From Saccharina japonica (taxonomy: Eukaryota; Sar; Phaeophyceae; Laminariales; Laminariaceae), in assembly GCA_008828725.1 (NCBI GenBank), contig MEHQ01001214.1, forward strand, positions 62,001-126,000: a stretch of DNA of 64,000 bases. The letters are read 5' to 3'. The position numbers and the translations under genes were made by a program. Position 1 is the first letter of the stretch. Each line of letters begins with the position of its first letter. Positions 1 to 11,639 of this stretch are shown one piece after another. Below the pieces are notes generated by a model that was not told where the DNA came from, ran no database searches, and saw only the letters and a list, made by a program, of their open reading frames with translations.

Positions 1-915
1 GTGTACAGCTTCCAGCTGTCGATAAAGCAGCCCTTCAAAAATGAATTACATACCGTACTTACTACTGTAGTACGATACGTCTTACACAGTACTTAAATTT
101 CGAGCAGGTTCAAGCGTTACAAAACGACAGTTTAGCGGTAATGCGTTTCAAAGTGTTTCAAATATAGGGCAAAAGGTTGCCTGGTGTTTCAGTTCCAATG
201 GAACATGCAACAGTAGTATATACAATGGCGTAAAAAAAAAAGAGAAAACGACACCACACTGTGATAAGACTGGGTGAGACACAGAGTATCCCCTTGCAGG
301 TTTGTCTATTAAGCATCTTTGGTGTTACTCACTTTCCGTAGAGTCAAGCGTAGAAGAGAAGCGGCTTACATTAATCCCCGAGCCAGATGACATCTGGTCT
401 GCCTGGTTGGTGAAAACCCAACGTGCTCCGTCCCGGCATTGTAGGGATGCGAGGGTCTATGGTCATACGACTAGGGCCGTGCACGATATGAGTACCCCCC
501 CCCTCCTCCCCCCGCCCCCACCAGCGAAACAAATTAGGGGGGGTCTGTAAAACCAAGTGAAAATGATTTAAAAAAAAACGAAAACAAAATGGTTTTCGCT
601 CATTTCTTCCTGTGATCACAGCGATCCGGTTTGTTTTTCATTCTGACCTTCCTAGGAGTGTGGTGTCGTTTTCTCTTTTTTTTTTACGCCATTGTATATA
701 CTACTGTTGCATGTTCCATTGGAACTGAAACACCAGGCAACCTTTTGCCCTATATTTGAAACACTTTGAAACGCATTACCGCTAAACTGTCGTTTTGTAA
801 CGCTTGAACCTGCTCGAAATTTAAGTACTGTGTAAGACGTATCGTACTACAGTAGTAAGTACGGTATGTAATTCATTTTTGAAGGGCTGCTTTATCGACA
901 GCTGGAAGCTGTACA
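1..915. mobile_element. Large foldback/TIR element, ~260-bp inverted termini
   Basis: Bases 1-260 reappear as an essentially perfect reverse complement at 656-915; the termini begin GTGTACAGCTTCCAGCTGTC. The ~395-bp spacer has no transposase-like reading frame, so this is a non-autonomous foldback or MITE-type element. Two spacer segments occur elsewhere in inverted orientation: 397-497 matches 25129-25229, and about 531-690 matches about 47235-47400. The left terminus coincides with base 1 of the window, so a target-site duplication cannot be checked. Confidence 0.85.
397..497 (+). repeat. Dispersed repeat, partner at 25129-25229
   Basis: About 100 bp are nearly identical to the reverse complement of 25129-25229, including a run of C (G in the partner) at the same edge. 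It lies in the spacer of the 1-915 element. A small ORF on each strand crosses it, but the two copies do not preserve a longer frame, so it is not treated as coding. Confidence 0.8.
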
Positions 916-2041
916 CACATATTGTTTATGCTCTCTCGTTTTCTCGTGGTTCACTAGTACAGTACGTACGAAGGCGTGTATTGTTGTTGTCCAAAAAAAC
1001 AGATCATTTTCCAGCAAAAGAAACTTCGTATATGTTGCGAAATTGAAACCCACTAGAGTTTATACCCATAATATATATGAGGTGCTTCTGATGCACGTTG
1101 GATAGTATTTGTTGCGAGTACGGGGCATCCGACTTATCGCACCATGTCATATACCGTCAGTACTATCTGCACCCTCACCCCCCCGTAAAAGCTCAAAAGA
1201 GTATTGCTCCGAACTTGACTTGTGGGAGCATCTGTGGAGTTAGAAGTAACACCACAGAAAACTTTGGACAAAGTTCTCGGGTTGGTTTAACATATGTTCC
1301 GGTATTTATTACGTACCCTCCAAGTTAGTATGACTAGTCATACCTGATACTGTAGCCGAGTACAGGCGTACAGTTGTTGCAAAAGAGATGTCACGTAATC
1401 GAGAAAAAAGTTGCCACATACTTGGTACCATACTTGCTACGATACACGTTGAAATGATCAATGCTGGTAAATGGTTGATTGGCTTCGGCTTCAGCTCCGG
1501 TAACTATACTTGTGTCGTACATACAGCAGCGAGCAGTAGTCCATCGGGTCCATGAGGTGTGCTGGATGTCGACGGGTAGAAAGGAAGGTTTCATGGTACG
1601 AACACACACACACATGGGTTCAGCACAGGTTGTTTAATGTTACAAATACTCGTGTCGTACACAGTGCCCTCAACCATTTTCGCGAATCGTGGTANAAAAA
1701 AAAAATTGACTTATTGTTTCCTGAGATCTCAACGGTCCGGTCCTTCCTCCGATATAAGGGGGGGGGGTAGTGGGGTGTCTGGGATTCAGATCCTCGCATA
1801 CCCTTGGTATATATTTCACGGAGTTTAATCGTTTGAAGTTGTCGCTACTTTAACTGTTTGCCGACGATGACGGCGACGACGAAAATATGATGCCCTATAC
1901 GTATCACTACTAACCTATTTAGCAGAAATACACCGGCGGCCAAGAAGTGAAACACCGCATATAACACAACTTTCAGGCATGCAGGTATGTTCAAGCCAAA
2001 TCAGAACTCGTAACCGAGGCTGTGTATAGAACGCACCAGGT

Positions 2042-2074
<33 letters not shown>

Positions 2075-2639
2075 AAGCCGCAAGTGCTTCTGGTTGCTCG
2101 CAACTTATTTTGGGGGGTTTCCCTGGCACATGCCTTGGTGTTGCGCGCTTGCTTATCGTACCAGATACATCATACCAAGTATTTAATATATACCACCAAA
2201 CCAGCTTAAACACCAAACAAAATATGGTCGGCTATAACACCAAGCCATCGTAAACATCAAAATATTGGCGGCTAGACGTCGGTCTCTCCAACTCCATCAA
2301 CATATGTATAGGGTATAGGGTGCTACTGCTTGCTGCTGCCGTATTCCATACTTCTTCTGTAGGCCCAGAAAAATCCTCGAACGTTCCTTGGGCAGCGCTA
2401 CAACAGTACACACATGCAGTCTACTGCAGTAGTATTCGTCTGACATACATCACACACGGTATGATATGTGCCCTGGCATCCAATTTGTGTATTTTTGAAG
2501 TTTATAAAATAAGGGCAAGTACGGTACGATGACTCTACCCGTAGAATACATACCTGTTGTGGCGGGTTTTTGTTGCTATTTTGGGCTTGTTGGCATAGAT
2601 GATAATCTCAAAACTTCAGTACCCTGCCTGCCGATGTGA
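916..2639. other. No gene recognised; microsatellites
   Basis: No supported gene. It contains a short (CA)n tract near 1605, a poly-G run near 1761, an undetermined base (N) at 1695 beside a poly-A run, and ten CAG units at 2043-2072. A ~25-bp stretch near 1560-1583 resembles 41093-41120, suggesting a decayed copy of the dispersed repeat annotated at 40940. All ORFs here are short and low-complexity. Confidence 0.5.
2043..2072 (+). repeat. (CAG)10 microsatellite
   Basis: Ten uninterrupted CAG units. ORFs across it are runs of Ser, Ala or Leu and have no other coding support. Confidence 0.95.
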
Positions 2640-4150
2640 GCGTGTCACTGGCCTCGTTTACCACGATGCCCCGTGTTGCGGCAGTCGATACGGGTCTGCT
2701 GTGGCCCTTGGCCAGCCCTCCCGTGATTTGACGCCTTATCATACAGACGTACTCGTACTATTAATAATCGTGATATATCCTATGTTCGTCCGTGTCTTCG
2801 CTTCTCCTCGGCGGAGCACCGACGTCGAGCCTTACGCCGCTGCTCGTCCTACTGTAGGAGCCTCCTATTGTAGGAAGCCCCTTCTTTTGGGCTCGCTTTG
2901 CTACGTGGGCTTCATCGTCATATTGAGCCAGGCCTTTTCACACAAAGCCTTCGCTGCTGTAGGGGAACGCCAAACCATATTTAGTCTACTGTAGGTACGT
3001 ACGTACCTCTGGTATGGCACAATGGGTGATGCTTGGCATTTCAACGAACTAAACTGCCAATGAAAAACGGCGGGACGGGGAAAAGGACTCTGTCCCCAAA
3101 CAAAAACAAACCAAGTAAGTAAGAAAAAATGTCCGACTAAAAGCTCGCTCTACTTAGAGCGTGTGGCACGCCTCTAAACTCGCCATCCGTGTTCGATTAG
3201 CGGGGAGGATGGCTGGCCTTCCCACCATATTTTCCCGCCCCGGCTTTTGCACCGCGTAACCTTTAACAAAACCCTGCTCAAGCTCGTTCGTCGTACGAGC
3301 ACCGTGCGCACGAACGCAAGATACCTCAGGCCACAACGCCACGACAGGCTGCCGAGCGTGAAAACACCGGGCAGTTGAGCTAAAAGGTACGGTATATACG
3401 AGTCACATCCCAATAGTGTTCCTGATATGACGTTGTTGGTCAATGAAACAGAACACGTGCTCGCACGCCGTCGTGGGACTTTCGACTGGCCGGGATGTTC
3501 TTGGTGGCCCGCCAAATCGGGCCGCAACGGGACAGAGGAAGAGTGTTCGGTCAACCGACTCACATTATACTGACGAGAAGAGGTGGTGAAAGTGAAGTTT
3601 CTCTCGCTGATGCCCGCAAGCGTCTGTGCGCTACTCGGTGGTGACAGTGAAGTTTATCTCCCCAGTCCCCGCAGTCGTATGGGCGCTACTGTACAGCCAG
3701 CCTCGCCTTTCCTTGTCGGGCAACCGTGGGGTCGTTGAATTGTGTGGCCTCTTCATACGTTGTGGAACTCCCTGGTTTGGTGATGGTGACTACTTCAGAT
3801 GCACGAGGTCTAACCGTGCAAACCTACTCCTGTAGCTTTGGGCCCTGCACAAGGAGCTTGCTACGGGCTTGACTCTCTCGGCGAGTGTACTACAGTAGTA
3901 GGTGAGGTTCTGACCGATGTGTGGGCAGTATGTGAGTTTGATGGATGTCCGGGCTGTCTCCCCTTTTGTTTTAGTTCGTTCATTTCAACGTGAAGCCGAG
4001 AGCTACAGCAGTAGTAGTATAATAGTAGTAGTAGCACAGCACAGCAGTAACTCCTAACTCCTGTGTACCCGGTACGATAGTACTGCTGTTGTTTCTGCTG
4101 GGAGCGGTTGTGTAAGCCAGATGCAGCAGCGAGCTTGTGGTTTGAGTGTT
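2640..4150 (+). repeat. Dispersed repeat, copy A of a diverged ~1.5-kb family
   Basis: Collinear similarity to 27290-30700. Shared landmarks in the same order are a GATGCCCCGT block (2664; 27317), a GGGGAGGATGGCTG block (3200; 28000), an AATCGGGC block followed by CGACTCACATT (3513-3565; about 29470-29520), and GTGTGGCCTCTTCA followed by GTGGAACTCCCTG (about 3740-3775; about 30220-30252). Neither copy keeps a long reading frame. It could be a decayed retroelement or a non-coding repeat; the type is not recognisable. Confidence 0.55.
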
Positions 4151-4317
4151 AGACCAAAGGTTTAGGTTATGGTACCATTTTGTGTCTCGTTCATAACCTT
4201 ATCAGCAACATAGTGCCAAAGAAAATGGGTGTACCCATTGCCTCGTAGAGGGGTGAACAAACGTTGATAGTAGATCTGTACGGGGGGTTGTGTTTGGCGC
4301 CTGAAGCCGACCCTCCG

Positions 4318-4356
4318 ACCCGAACCCTAACCCTAACCCGAACCCGAACCCGAACC
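4318..4356 (+). repeat. Interstitial telomere-like tract
   Basis: Alternating CCCTAA and CCCGAA hexamers, about six units. CCCTAA is the complement of the TTAGGG telomere unit common in stramenopiles and many other eukaryotes. The tract is internal and mixed, so it may be an old telomere-repair insertion or a simple-repeat variant. Confidence 0.75.
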
Positions 4357-4714
4357 CTATGACAGGGGTCAGTGCTGGGATACTGTGCTTGGTCAGACTC
4401 TAGGTTGACTAGGCCGGCGTGGATGCTGAGCTTGGAAAGACTCTACTGTAGGTTGACTCGGGATGCTGTGGCTGGGAAAGAGTCCAAGTTGATTGAGCCG
4501 CGTAAAACATACCTCTAGGGCCCGTACAAAAACGAGGAACACAAAACCTAAAAACAAAACCTAAAAACAAAACCCTAAAAACGAACAGACTTTAGGTTTT
4601 TAGTGTAAGGCTGTTTCCTATGCGGTTCGATTTTGAGCTTCAGATTTGTATTTTTCGATCTCAAAAACGAAAGCACCGTCCTATGCAGTCCGATTATGCA
4701 AAATCTGACCGGAA

Positions 4715-4805
4715 ATTTTTCGATTTGAGAATCCGATGACCCAAGTCGTCGGATTTTGGGCCAAAATCCGACGATTTGGGTCATCAGATTTTCAAATCGA
4801 AAAAT
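4715..4805. repeat. 91-bp palindrome
   Basis: Near-perfect palindrome centred near 4760. Arms read ATTTTTCGATTTGA at the outside and GTCGGATTTTGGG at the centre, with no real loop, so it could extrude as a long hairpin. It lies inside the 4608-5426 inverted-repeat unit. Confidence 0.8.
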
Positions 4806-5086
4806 GGCATGGTCTCTAAATTCAAGATGTTATCCACGCAGCAAGCAAGCAGCAGCAGCAGCACGATCGATGAGTTGGATGGTGACACAGCGACGTTGCT
4901 TCGCGCCCGACGCGCAGCCGACGATCGGTGGGCCTCTCCGTCGCCAAATTACAGTCGGCTGGCGCGGGCTCGGACCTAGAGACGAAGGGAAGCGCACTCG
5001 GCACGCGCCTCTCCGTACGCGTACTCGTAGACTTCACAGCAGCAGCAGCAGCAGCAGCAGCAGTACAGCAGTAGTACACAGCAGTC

Positions 5087-5208
5087 AACGCTCGGATGCT
5101 TCGTTGTGTCAAAATACAAAATACCAAGACAGGTCGACTCGAGCGCACTCGGCGCGTCGCCGCCAGACCAGAGGCAGCCAGCGTGGCTTCGAACGCTTGG
5201 GTTCTATG
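5087..5208 (+). repeat. Dispersed repeat, partner at 33787-33912
   Basis: About 120 bp match 33787-33912 in direct orientation with only small changes, from TCAACGCTCGGATGCTTCG to the GCTTGGGTT block. At 33787 it abuts the end of a MITE-D element, so the repeat is a separate dispersed module. Confidence 0.85.
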
Positions 5209-5720
5209 CCCAGTACAGCGCACTCGGCGCGTCTCTTCGCGGCGCCAGACCACAACAACAACAGCAGTTGGTCTTGCCGTTTGCTCAAATATCTGCACGT
5301 ATGATACAACAAATCCGTGTTTTCTCGCATAAGAAGACTGTTTCGATTTTCGAACTAGGTCGCTGAAAAATCGATCAGACCATAATCTGAAGCTCAAAAA
5401 TCGAACCGCATAGGAAACGGCCTAAAATCGAAGATGGTGTACAAACGCAGGATACGCGTGAAAAACAAAAGCGAAAAACAAAAGCGAAAACGAGTCAACG
5501 GTCAAGGTGGAAGACCAGCAGTAATGCACCACCCAGCTGCGGTAGAGGCGACGCCCAGCCCTGAAAAAAGAGGAGAGTGTGCCCACATGACTAGCCGACC
5601 ATACTCTGCTGCTGCAATGGCGCCCGTAGCCTGGAGCGCGAGATCTGCGCTGGATAAAGTACGGGTGCTGTACAAAAAGTTTCACCGCTTGCTACAACAG
5701 ATGATTTTTGAATGTACATC

Positions 5721-6490
5721 AGGGTGGGTCTTAACGAGCAAATAAAAAATGAAAATAAAAAATGAAAATGACGAACAGCCTTTTGTTTTTTGATAAAAAA
5801 ACGCAGTTGAGTCCAAACGACAGCCAACTTTATCTGAAAAAAAAAACGAAAGTAGAAGTAAAAACTCGCGGTGCAACTTCTTTTTTGAATCACGGAATAG
5901 TTCAACCGCCACCGCATATGGACTCGCGGCGAATGCACCCAACGACGCAGCTGCACAAACCCAACTCGCACGCGCGAGGCACCCCTGAGAGCAAGCGGTG
6001 CTCGTGGTCCAACCCGCTCCCTCGGGAAGGCCCTGGAAGTTGTGTTTGAGTCCTCGCCGTTTGTCGGCAGACATTGGGCCGCTCTCTGGCACCCCCATCG
6101 CAAAATATATCGCCACAGGCACCTCCTGACCCTCTGGTTTCTTGCATAGGCACAGCTTGGTTATACCCTACCGATAGATGCTGGCTTTGATGGCGCACGA
6201 GCCCTGCAGCAGCCCCACGCACTACTCCACCCACCGTGCGCTTGCGAACAGGTCATCCTATGTTCCTCTTGGCGCTGATATCCCATAATCAGATAATATT
6301 GCACCCCTTTTCATTAAAAAAAAACCCTCTGGCAATAAAAAAAAACGAAAAAAAAAAAATGAGTTTTCGGGATCTCTACTGCTGTTTTTTGCTGTTTGAC
6401 CAATGAGGCTCGATTATTCTTTAGTTCTGCTTTTCGTTTTTATTTTCATTTTTTATTTTCATTTTTTATTTGCTCGTTAAGACGGGCCCT
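5721..6490. mobile_element. GGGCCC-terminated TIR element, ~770 bp
   Basis: The left end is AGGGTGGGTCTTAACGAGCA followed by an AAATGAAAAT-rich stretch. The right end, reverse-complemented, is AGGGCCCGTCTTAACGAGCA with the same A-rich continuation; the inverted match is roughly 55 bp. Interior ORFs on both strands are Phe/Lys-rich by-products. It belongs with the elements at 15738 and 36451. Confidence 0.75.
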
Positions 6491-6708
6491 CAGCACGCAA
6501 TTCAACTTGGACCCCCCCATGACTACGGTTTTGGCTGCGGCGTTGAACACTGCATCGCCTGGCACCAACCGCATGTTGTTCGCGCCTTGTCTGCTCTCTG
6601 TCTTCTGGATGTCCGGTGTACGGTGCGTTCGTAGCTGCGGTTGTCGCCATGATCTCCGTTCTCGCTGGGCTGTTCGTTCTTCGTGTTTTGTTTTTAGGGT
6701 CATTAGAG

Positions 6709-9010
6709 TGTTTGCGTTTTTTTTTTAACTTTTACTTCTCGAAAAATTCTGCCGAAGGGAGGATTTGAGGTAAATTTTTGAAAAAACGGCAAAAAATTAC
6801 TTTAGAGAAGTATTTTTTTGATCAAAAGTTACGGTAACTTTTGTCTCTCAGTTTTATTGGTCTACACGCACCGAGCATTCTACCGACGCAGAACGCCCCA
6901 AATTATGGGAGATGTCTCCAAGATGTCTCCCATAGGGCCCAACCTTGCTGCTTGCTCTACACAACACAACAACCGGTGGGAGCACAGAGGCTCGGGAGGT
7001 GTGCTACAGTATGATACGGACAAGCGGTGCTGGGTTTTGCTAACCGGGCGCCGGCGGACTGCTGGCGGCCCGCTACGGTACGCTCTCGCCGGCTTGGTGT
7101 CGTGGAGGATGCGCTGTTCAGAAGAACTACTCGTACGAGTTACTCGTACGAGTTACTCGTACGAGTCGTATGGAGACGTACTCGTACCGCCTTGCTTGTA
7201 GAGCGCGACAGGATGGCAGATCGCCGTGTATCATTTCAATTTCACCACACTGCGGTAGCAGCACTAGCAGCACTAGCAGCAGCGGCGGCGCGCCGCCACG
7301 GTCTATATATGTCGGGCGCCGGGCGGGCTTGGAGCGGAGCGTGCCGACGCGGTGTCGCGCTTAGGTCGTGGGCAGCAGCAGCAGGAGCATCACACGACGA
7401 CAAGAATAGTTGGACGCAAGATCGAAAAAAAGCAAAAACGGAAGCTGTTGCTTCTGCTGCTCTGCTGCTGCTTGTCTGCTTGTTTGTCTGCTGTGTTGCT
7501 GCTGCTGCTGCTGCCGCTGCTGCCTGCTCGCTGCTGCTGGGGTCCGCTGCTGCTGGGGCTGCCGCCACGTAGCTGCAGCCACGTAGCTGCAGCAATCGGT
7601 GCTGCTGCTTGCGGTCGTGGGATTGCAGCTGCGGCACTGCGGTCATACCCCTGCCGCCGCCACCGTTGCTGGGCTGCCGTTCCTCTCGGCGCCACTTTTT
7701 TGTTTCTTTGGTTTTCCGCATTGCCTCACCCCACTTCCCTTATTATTTTCGGAGGCGTCGCCTGCAGGATTTTGTTTACTTCTATCGCAAACACACCGAA
7801 ACCATGAGGGGAAGGAAATTCACTTTTTTTAGCGGAAGGAAAGTATATATTTTTTTTACTTCTATCGCAAACACTCTATTGTGTTTGCGTTTTTTTTATT
7901 TTTTATTTTTACTTCTCTAAACATTCTGCCGAAGGAAGGATTTGAGGTAAATTTTTGAAAAAACGGCAAAAATTTACTTTAGAGAAGTATGTTTTTGATC
8001 AAAAGTTACGGTAACTTTTGTCTCTCAGTTTTATTGGTCTACACGCACCGAGCATTCTACCGACGCAGAACGCTCCAAATTATGGGAGATGTCTCCAAGA
8101 TGTCTCCCATAGGGCCCAACCTTGCTGCTTGCTCTACACAACACAACAACCGGTGGGAGCACAGAGGCTCGGGAGGTGTGCTACAGCAGTATGATACGGA
8201 CAAGCGGTGCTGGATTTTGCTAACGGGGCGCCGGCGGACTGCTGGCGGCCCGCTACGGTACGCTCTCGCCGGCTTGGTGTCGTGGAGGATGCGCTGTTCA
8301 GAAGAACTACTCGTACGAGTTACTCGTACGAGTCGTATGGAGACGTACTCGTACCGCCTTGCTTGTAGAGCGCGACAGGATGACAGATCGCCGTGTATCA
8401 TTTCAATTTCACCACACTGCGGTAGCAGCACTAGCAGCACTAGCAGCAGCGGCGGCGCGCCGCCACGGTCTATATATGTCGGGCGCCGGGCGGGCTTGGA
8501 GCGGAGCGTGCCGGCGCGGTGTCGCGCGTAGGTCGTGGGCAGCAGCAGGAGCAGCACACGACGACAAGAATAGTTGGACGCAAAATCGAAAAAAGCAAAA
8601 ACGGAAGCTGTTGCTTCTGCTGCTCTGCTGCTGCTCTGCTGCTGTTGCTGCTGCTGTTGCTGCCGCTGCTGCTGGGGCTGCCGCTGCTGCTGGGGCTGCC
8701 GCCACGTAGCTGCAGCCACCGGTGCTGCTGCTTGCGGTCGTGGGATTGCAGCTGCGGCACTGCGGTCATACCCCTGCCGCCGCCACCGTTGCTGGGCTGC
8801 CGTTCCTCTCGGACGCTACTTTTTGTTTTCGTTGTTTCTTTGGTTTGCCGCATTGCCTCACCCCACTTCCCTTATTATTTTCGGAGGCGTCGCCTGCAGG
8901 ATTCTGTTTACTTCTATCGCAAACACACCGAAACCATGAGGGGAAGGGAATTCACTTTTTTGAGCGGAAGGAGAGTATTTTTTTTTTACTTCTATCGCAA
9001 ACACTCTATT
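6709..9010 (+). repeat. Tandem duplication of a ~1.17-kb unit
   Basis: Unit 1 (6709-7880) and unit 2 (7881 to about 9010) are collinear and highly similar. Each starts with GTGTTTGCGTTTTTTTT, passes through an identical CTACACGCACCGAGCATTC block, TACTCGTACGAGT repeats and a CTG/GCC-rich part, and ends with CTTCTATCGCAAACACTCTA. Start and end motifs are inverted copies (AGAGTGTTTGCG / CGCAAACACTCT), so each unit may be a short-TIR element. Differences are mainly in repeat numbers. Long Ala/Arg/Gln ORFs in all frames are not convincing proteins. Confidence 0.85.
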
Positions 9011-9189
9011 ATTTTAATCGATTTTCGATTAAACAAAACCGAAGAGCAAAAATGTCCCATCGCGGTCTCCTGGGTCTCTTTTTTTATGTTTCGCCAATCA
9101 GAGGGAGTGAATCTTCATAGCTCATTTTAGGTTTTGTTTTTAGGTTTTGTTTTTAGGGTCAAAACGCTCCGTTTGTACGGGCTCTTACG

Positions 9190-10660
9190 TAGCCAACCAG
9201 AGTGCCTAAATAGCTACCTTAGGAAGATCTACTATCATGCTTTGTCCACTACTGCCCTCGTATGGAGACCAAAGTTGGTCCACTTTGTTCCCAAGATAGG
9301 AAAATCCAGCAAAAAGGGGTGTCTCGCCATCATCTGACCCCTGAGATGATGCCAGGCACACTACGCCATCATCTTGTTGACTTTTTTTACTGTTCCGCAA
9401 ATATGTACGATAGTACATGCCTTGCACTATATACGAGAACGATACGTATAATATGTACGTATGACGTACACCGAGTACGTATACGAAACGATACATACCA
9501 TATTTTGAATACATACAAATTCAAAGCAGCTGGAACCACCTCTGCCCCAACTCAATCGGTAACAATTCCTGAACACACGACGTGATCCGAGCTGTCGTGC
9601 ACCCTGTACTTGGTAACACAGAGTGCCGATCTCGAGTATTCAGCAATACAGGGCAGAGCCGGAAGCCTTGGTTCCTTGACGCTTAAAAACAACATTCGTT
9701 TAGATTTTCCATCTCCCGCGTTCGTACTTTAGCCGACAGCTGACGGTTCAGAAACCAATGTTCACCCCTGCAGATACCCGCCGAAGGTGTACTGTATTCA
9801 ATAAAAGTATCATAAATACGTCAGCTTTGAGTTCTACCGAATGAATAGCAGATACTCAATTTTGCGAGCTGCGTAGACTGTTTGTTCTGCATATGTGTTA
9901 TGTGTAGTGTTCGTGTGGGATTTGTAATCAACTACAGGTAGGAACCGTGGTAGTTACTACTCGATTTTAGAATAAGCCGTTCGCTCGTGTTATGTGTTTA
10001 TTCCTCGTTAAGGATATAGTTCAGTGACTCCCCTGGATACTACCAGGGTCAACAGGACAATGTAACAAGCGTATCCCATGATCATTCTGCGCACTGATAC
10101 TATATAACCCGAATAGAGTGTTATCGGATAATACTTTGACCCGACACGTAAAGACCATTCTCAACAAAAAATCCATAAACGAACAGTTAGAGGAGGGAAT
10201 TGTTGTTGTTGTTGTCTTCACATTAAACTCGTTTCAGTTGCTAATCCCTATAGTCTGATCTAGCAAGATCACAGCCCGTGGTCACAAAAGTGCTAGAGTC
10301 ATCAGAGAATCCTAAAGAACACGCACACTTAGCAGGGAAAGGATACACCAGTCCGAAGAGGTACACCTAAAAATCCCTACAGCATGTTATGCGTGTCCAA
10401 AACTGAACTACACGCCCGCAATCTCCATTCGACTACATCAGCATCGCCCCCCCCCCCCCCCTCCCACTCTTTACTAATGAATTTGCCGACTACAGCATAA
10501 CTACTGTCTGAAGTGCTGTCTGTACAAAAACACACGGTAGGCGTGGGAACAAGATGGAGCACGCAGCTGCTGTCTGAAGTGCTGCCAGAATGACAGTCCG
10601 CGGGCACAAAGTGAAAAAGAACAGCCAACCAAAGCCATCATGTCCATTGACAATTACCCG
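9190..10660. other. No gene recognised
   Basis: No supported coding region. Visible features are alternating ATACGTATACG-type sequence near 9430-9500, a C-run at about 10449-10462, and a short direct repeat CTGTCTGAAGTGCTG near 10505 and 10570. ORFs are short and without recognisable motifs. Confidence 0.5.
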
Positions 10661-10663
10661 AAT

Positions 10664-11026
10664 CTATCCTGAACGGTCTGTGTTAGGCACAGCATTATAA
10701 ACATCGACACTGATTAGGAATCGTTCCACATTGAAGGGGTCTTCCACGGTCAGGCACACAATGAAGGCACCCGGGGTGTCCGCGCCATCTCTGCCGCGTC
10801 TCTCTACAAAACCAGTGACGTCATCCACACAGACCCAACAACGAAATTCAGGGGGGAAAAAAGAAAAAAAGAAACAAATGGCAACAAAAATGATTGTCCG
10901 TTCGTCACGGGTCGATGTCATCCGTGCTCCGGATGGCTGCTCCGCGCTGCTGTGCTGCTGCTGCGGCGCGCTGCTGTGATCCGGCGCGCCGCTCCGGTGC
11001 CACTTGGCCAGTCCTAGCACGACCAC
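10664..11026 (-). CDS. Possible hypothetical protein or exon
   Basis: A 120-codon frame. Its last ~55 residues (from VCVDDV to TDRSG) have a varied, protein-like composition and follow a Phe-rich hydrophobic stretch near residues 46-58. The N-terminal half is low-complexity (Gln/Ser/Ala from a CTG-rich tract) and may not be coding. A neighbouring minus-strand frame at 11247-11561 also reads without bias, so both could be exons of one spliced gene; no clear GT-AG pair joins them. No family recognised. Confidence 0.2.
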   Translation of the reverse strand: MVVLGLAKWHRSGAPDHSSAPQQQHSSAEQPSGARMTSTRDERTIIFVAICFFFSFFPPEFRCWVCVDDVTGFVERRGRDGADTPGAFIVCLTVEDPFNVERFLISVDVYNAVPNTDRSG

Positions 11027-11639
11027 ACTCGACCTGCGCTGTCCGTACTCGCTCTCGTTGTTGTCCTTCCCAGTCGGCTCCTCGCTTTCTCCCTCGTTGC
11101 ACTCAGGGTGCTTGGTCTGGAAAGCAAAATTTCTCGCGCTGAAGGGATTGACCAGTTCAAACTGCAGCTTGTCGCCACACGCTCCCTCCTCCTTTGATGG
11201 CGAAGCCAGGTTACTGGGACAGTACAGCTCCCTCTAGCAAACACACCTAGGGCCGTGTACATAGTGTCCGTCCACCTTTCTGATGGCGTCTGCCTCCGCG
11301 CACAAAAGTGAGATGGACATTGCTGTCTACACCGACGGCCAAAAAGGCCCGTGCATCTGAACTTTTGCGCCTAACGCACCAGTGCCGATCCAACTCTACC
11401 GCTGCACACGCTTCGCGGCGGGTGCGCAGCAGCAAGAAGGTATCGGTCCGCTTGAGGGTGAGCCTAGCCTTGCTCGCTAGAAAGACCCCCCCCCTCGCTA
11501 TGGGCCATGCCAAAGCAAAACATTTGCCGGGGCAGCGAGGGGAAGAAGGGAATGAAGGCATAAATATCTCAAAAGCGCGTCCGGTCTATTCGACAAAAAC
11601 CGGTCAAAATAATATGGCTTAGATACTGGTATCATTTTT

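Larger units (their letters stand above)
4608..5426. mobile_element. Inverted-repeat unit, ~40-bp arms
   Basis: 4608-4650 and 5384-5425 are inverted copies sharing TTTCCTATGCGGTTCGAT. Inside are a 91-bp palindrome (4715-4805) and a block repeated at 33787-33912. The ORFs within it are Ser/Arg-rich and cross a CAG tract at 5040-5063. No transposase-like sequence was seen. Confidence 0.65.
4516..9187. mobile_element. Composite ~4.7-kb block with matched inverted ends
   Basis: The left end at 4516 reads TAGGGCCCGTAC followed by direct copies of ACAAAACCTAAAA. The right end near 9125-9187 is the inverted counterpart, with TTTTAGGTTTTG copies then GTACGGGCTCTTA. Between them lie an inverted-repeat unit (4608-5426), a second GGGCCC-ended element (5721-6490) and a 1.17-kb tandem duplication (6709-9010). 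No transposase is visible, so it is a nest of non-autonomous units. Terminal GGGCCC resembles the elements at 5721, 15738 and 36451. Confidence 0.6.

Noticed and set aside
6818..9130. Ala/Arg/Gln-rich frames of 100-220 codons on both strands
   Set aside because: They lie in the tandem duplication, overlap in up to five frames, and differ between the two units by frame-breaking changes.
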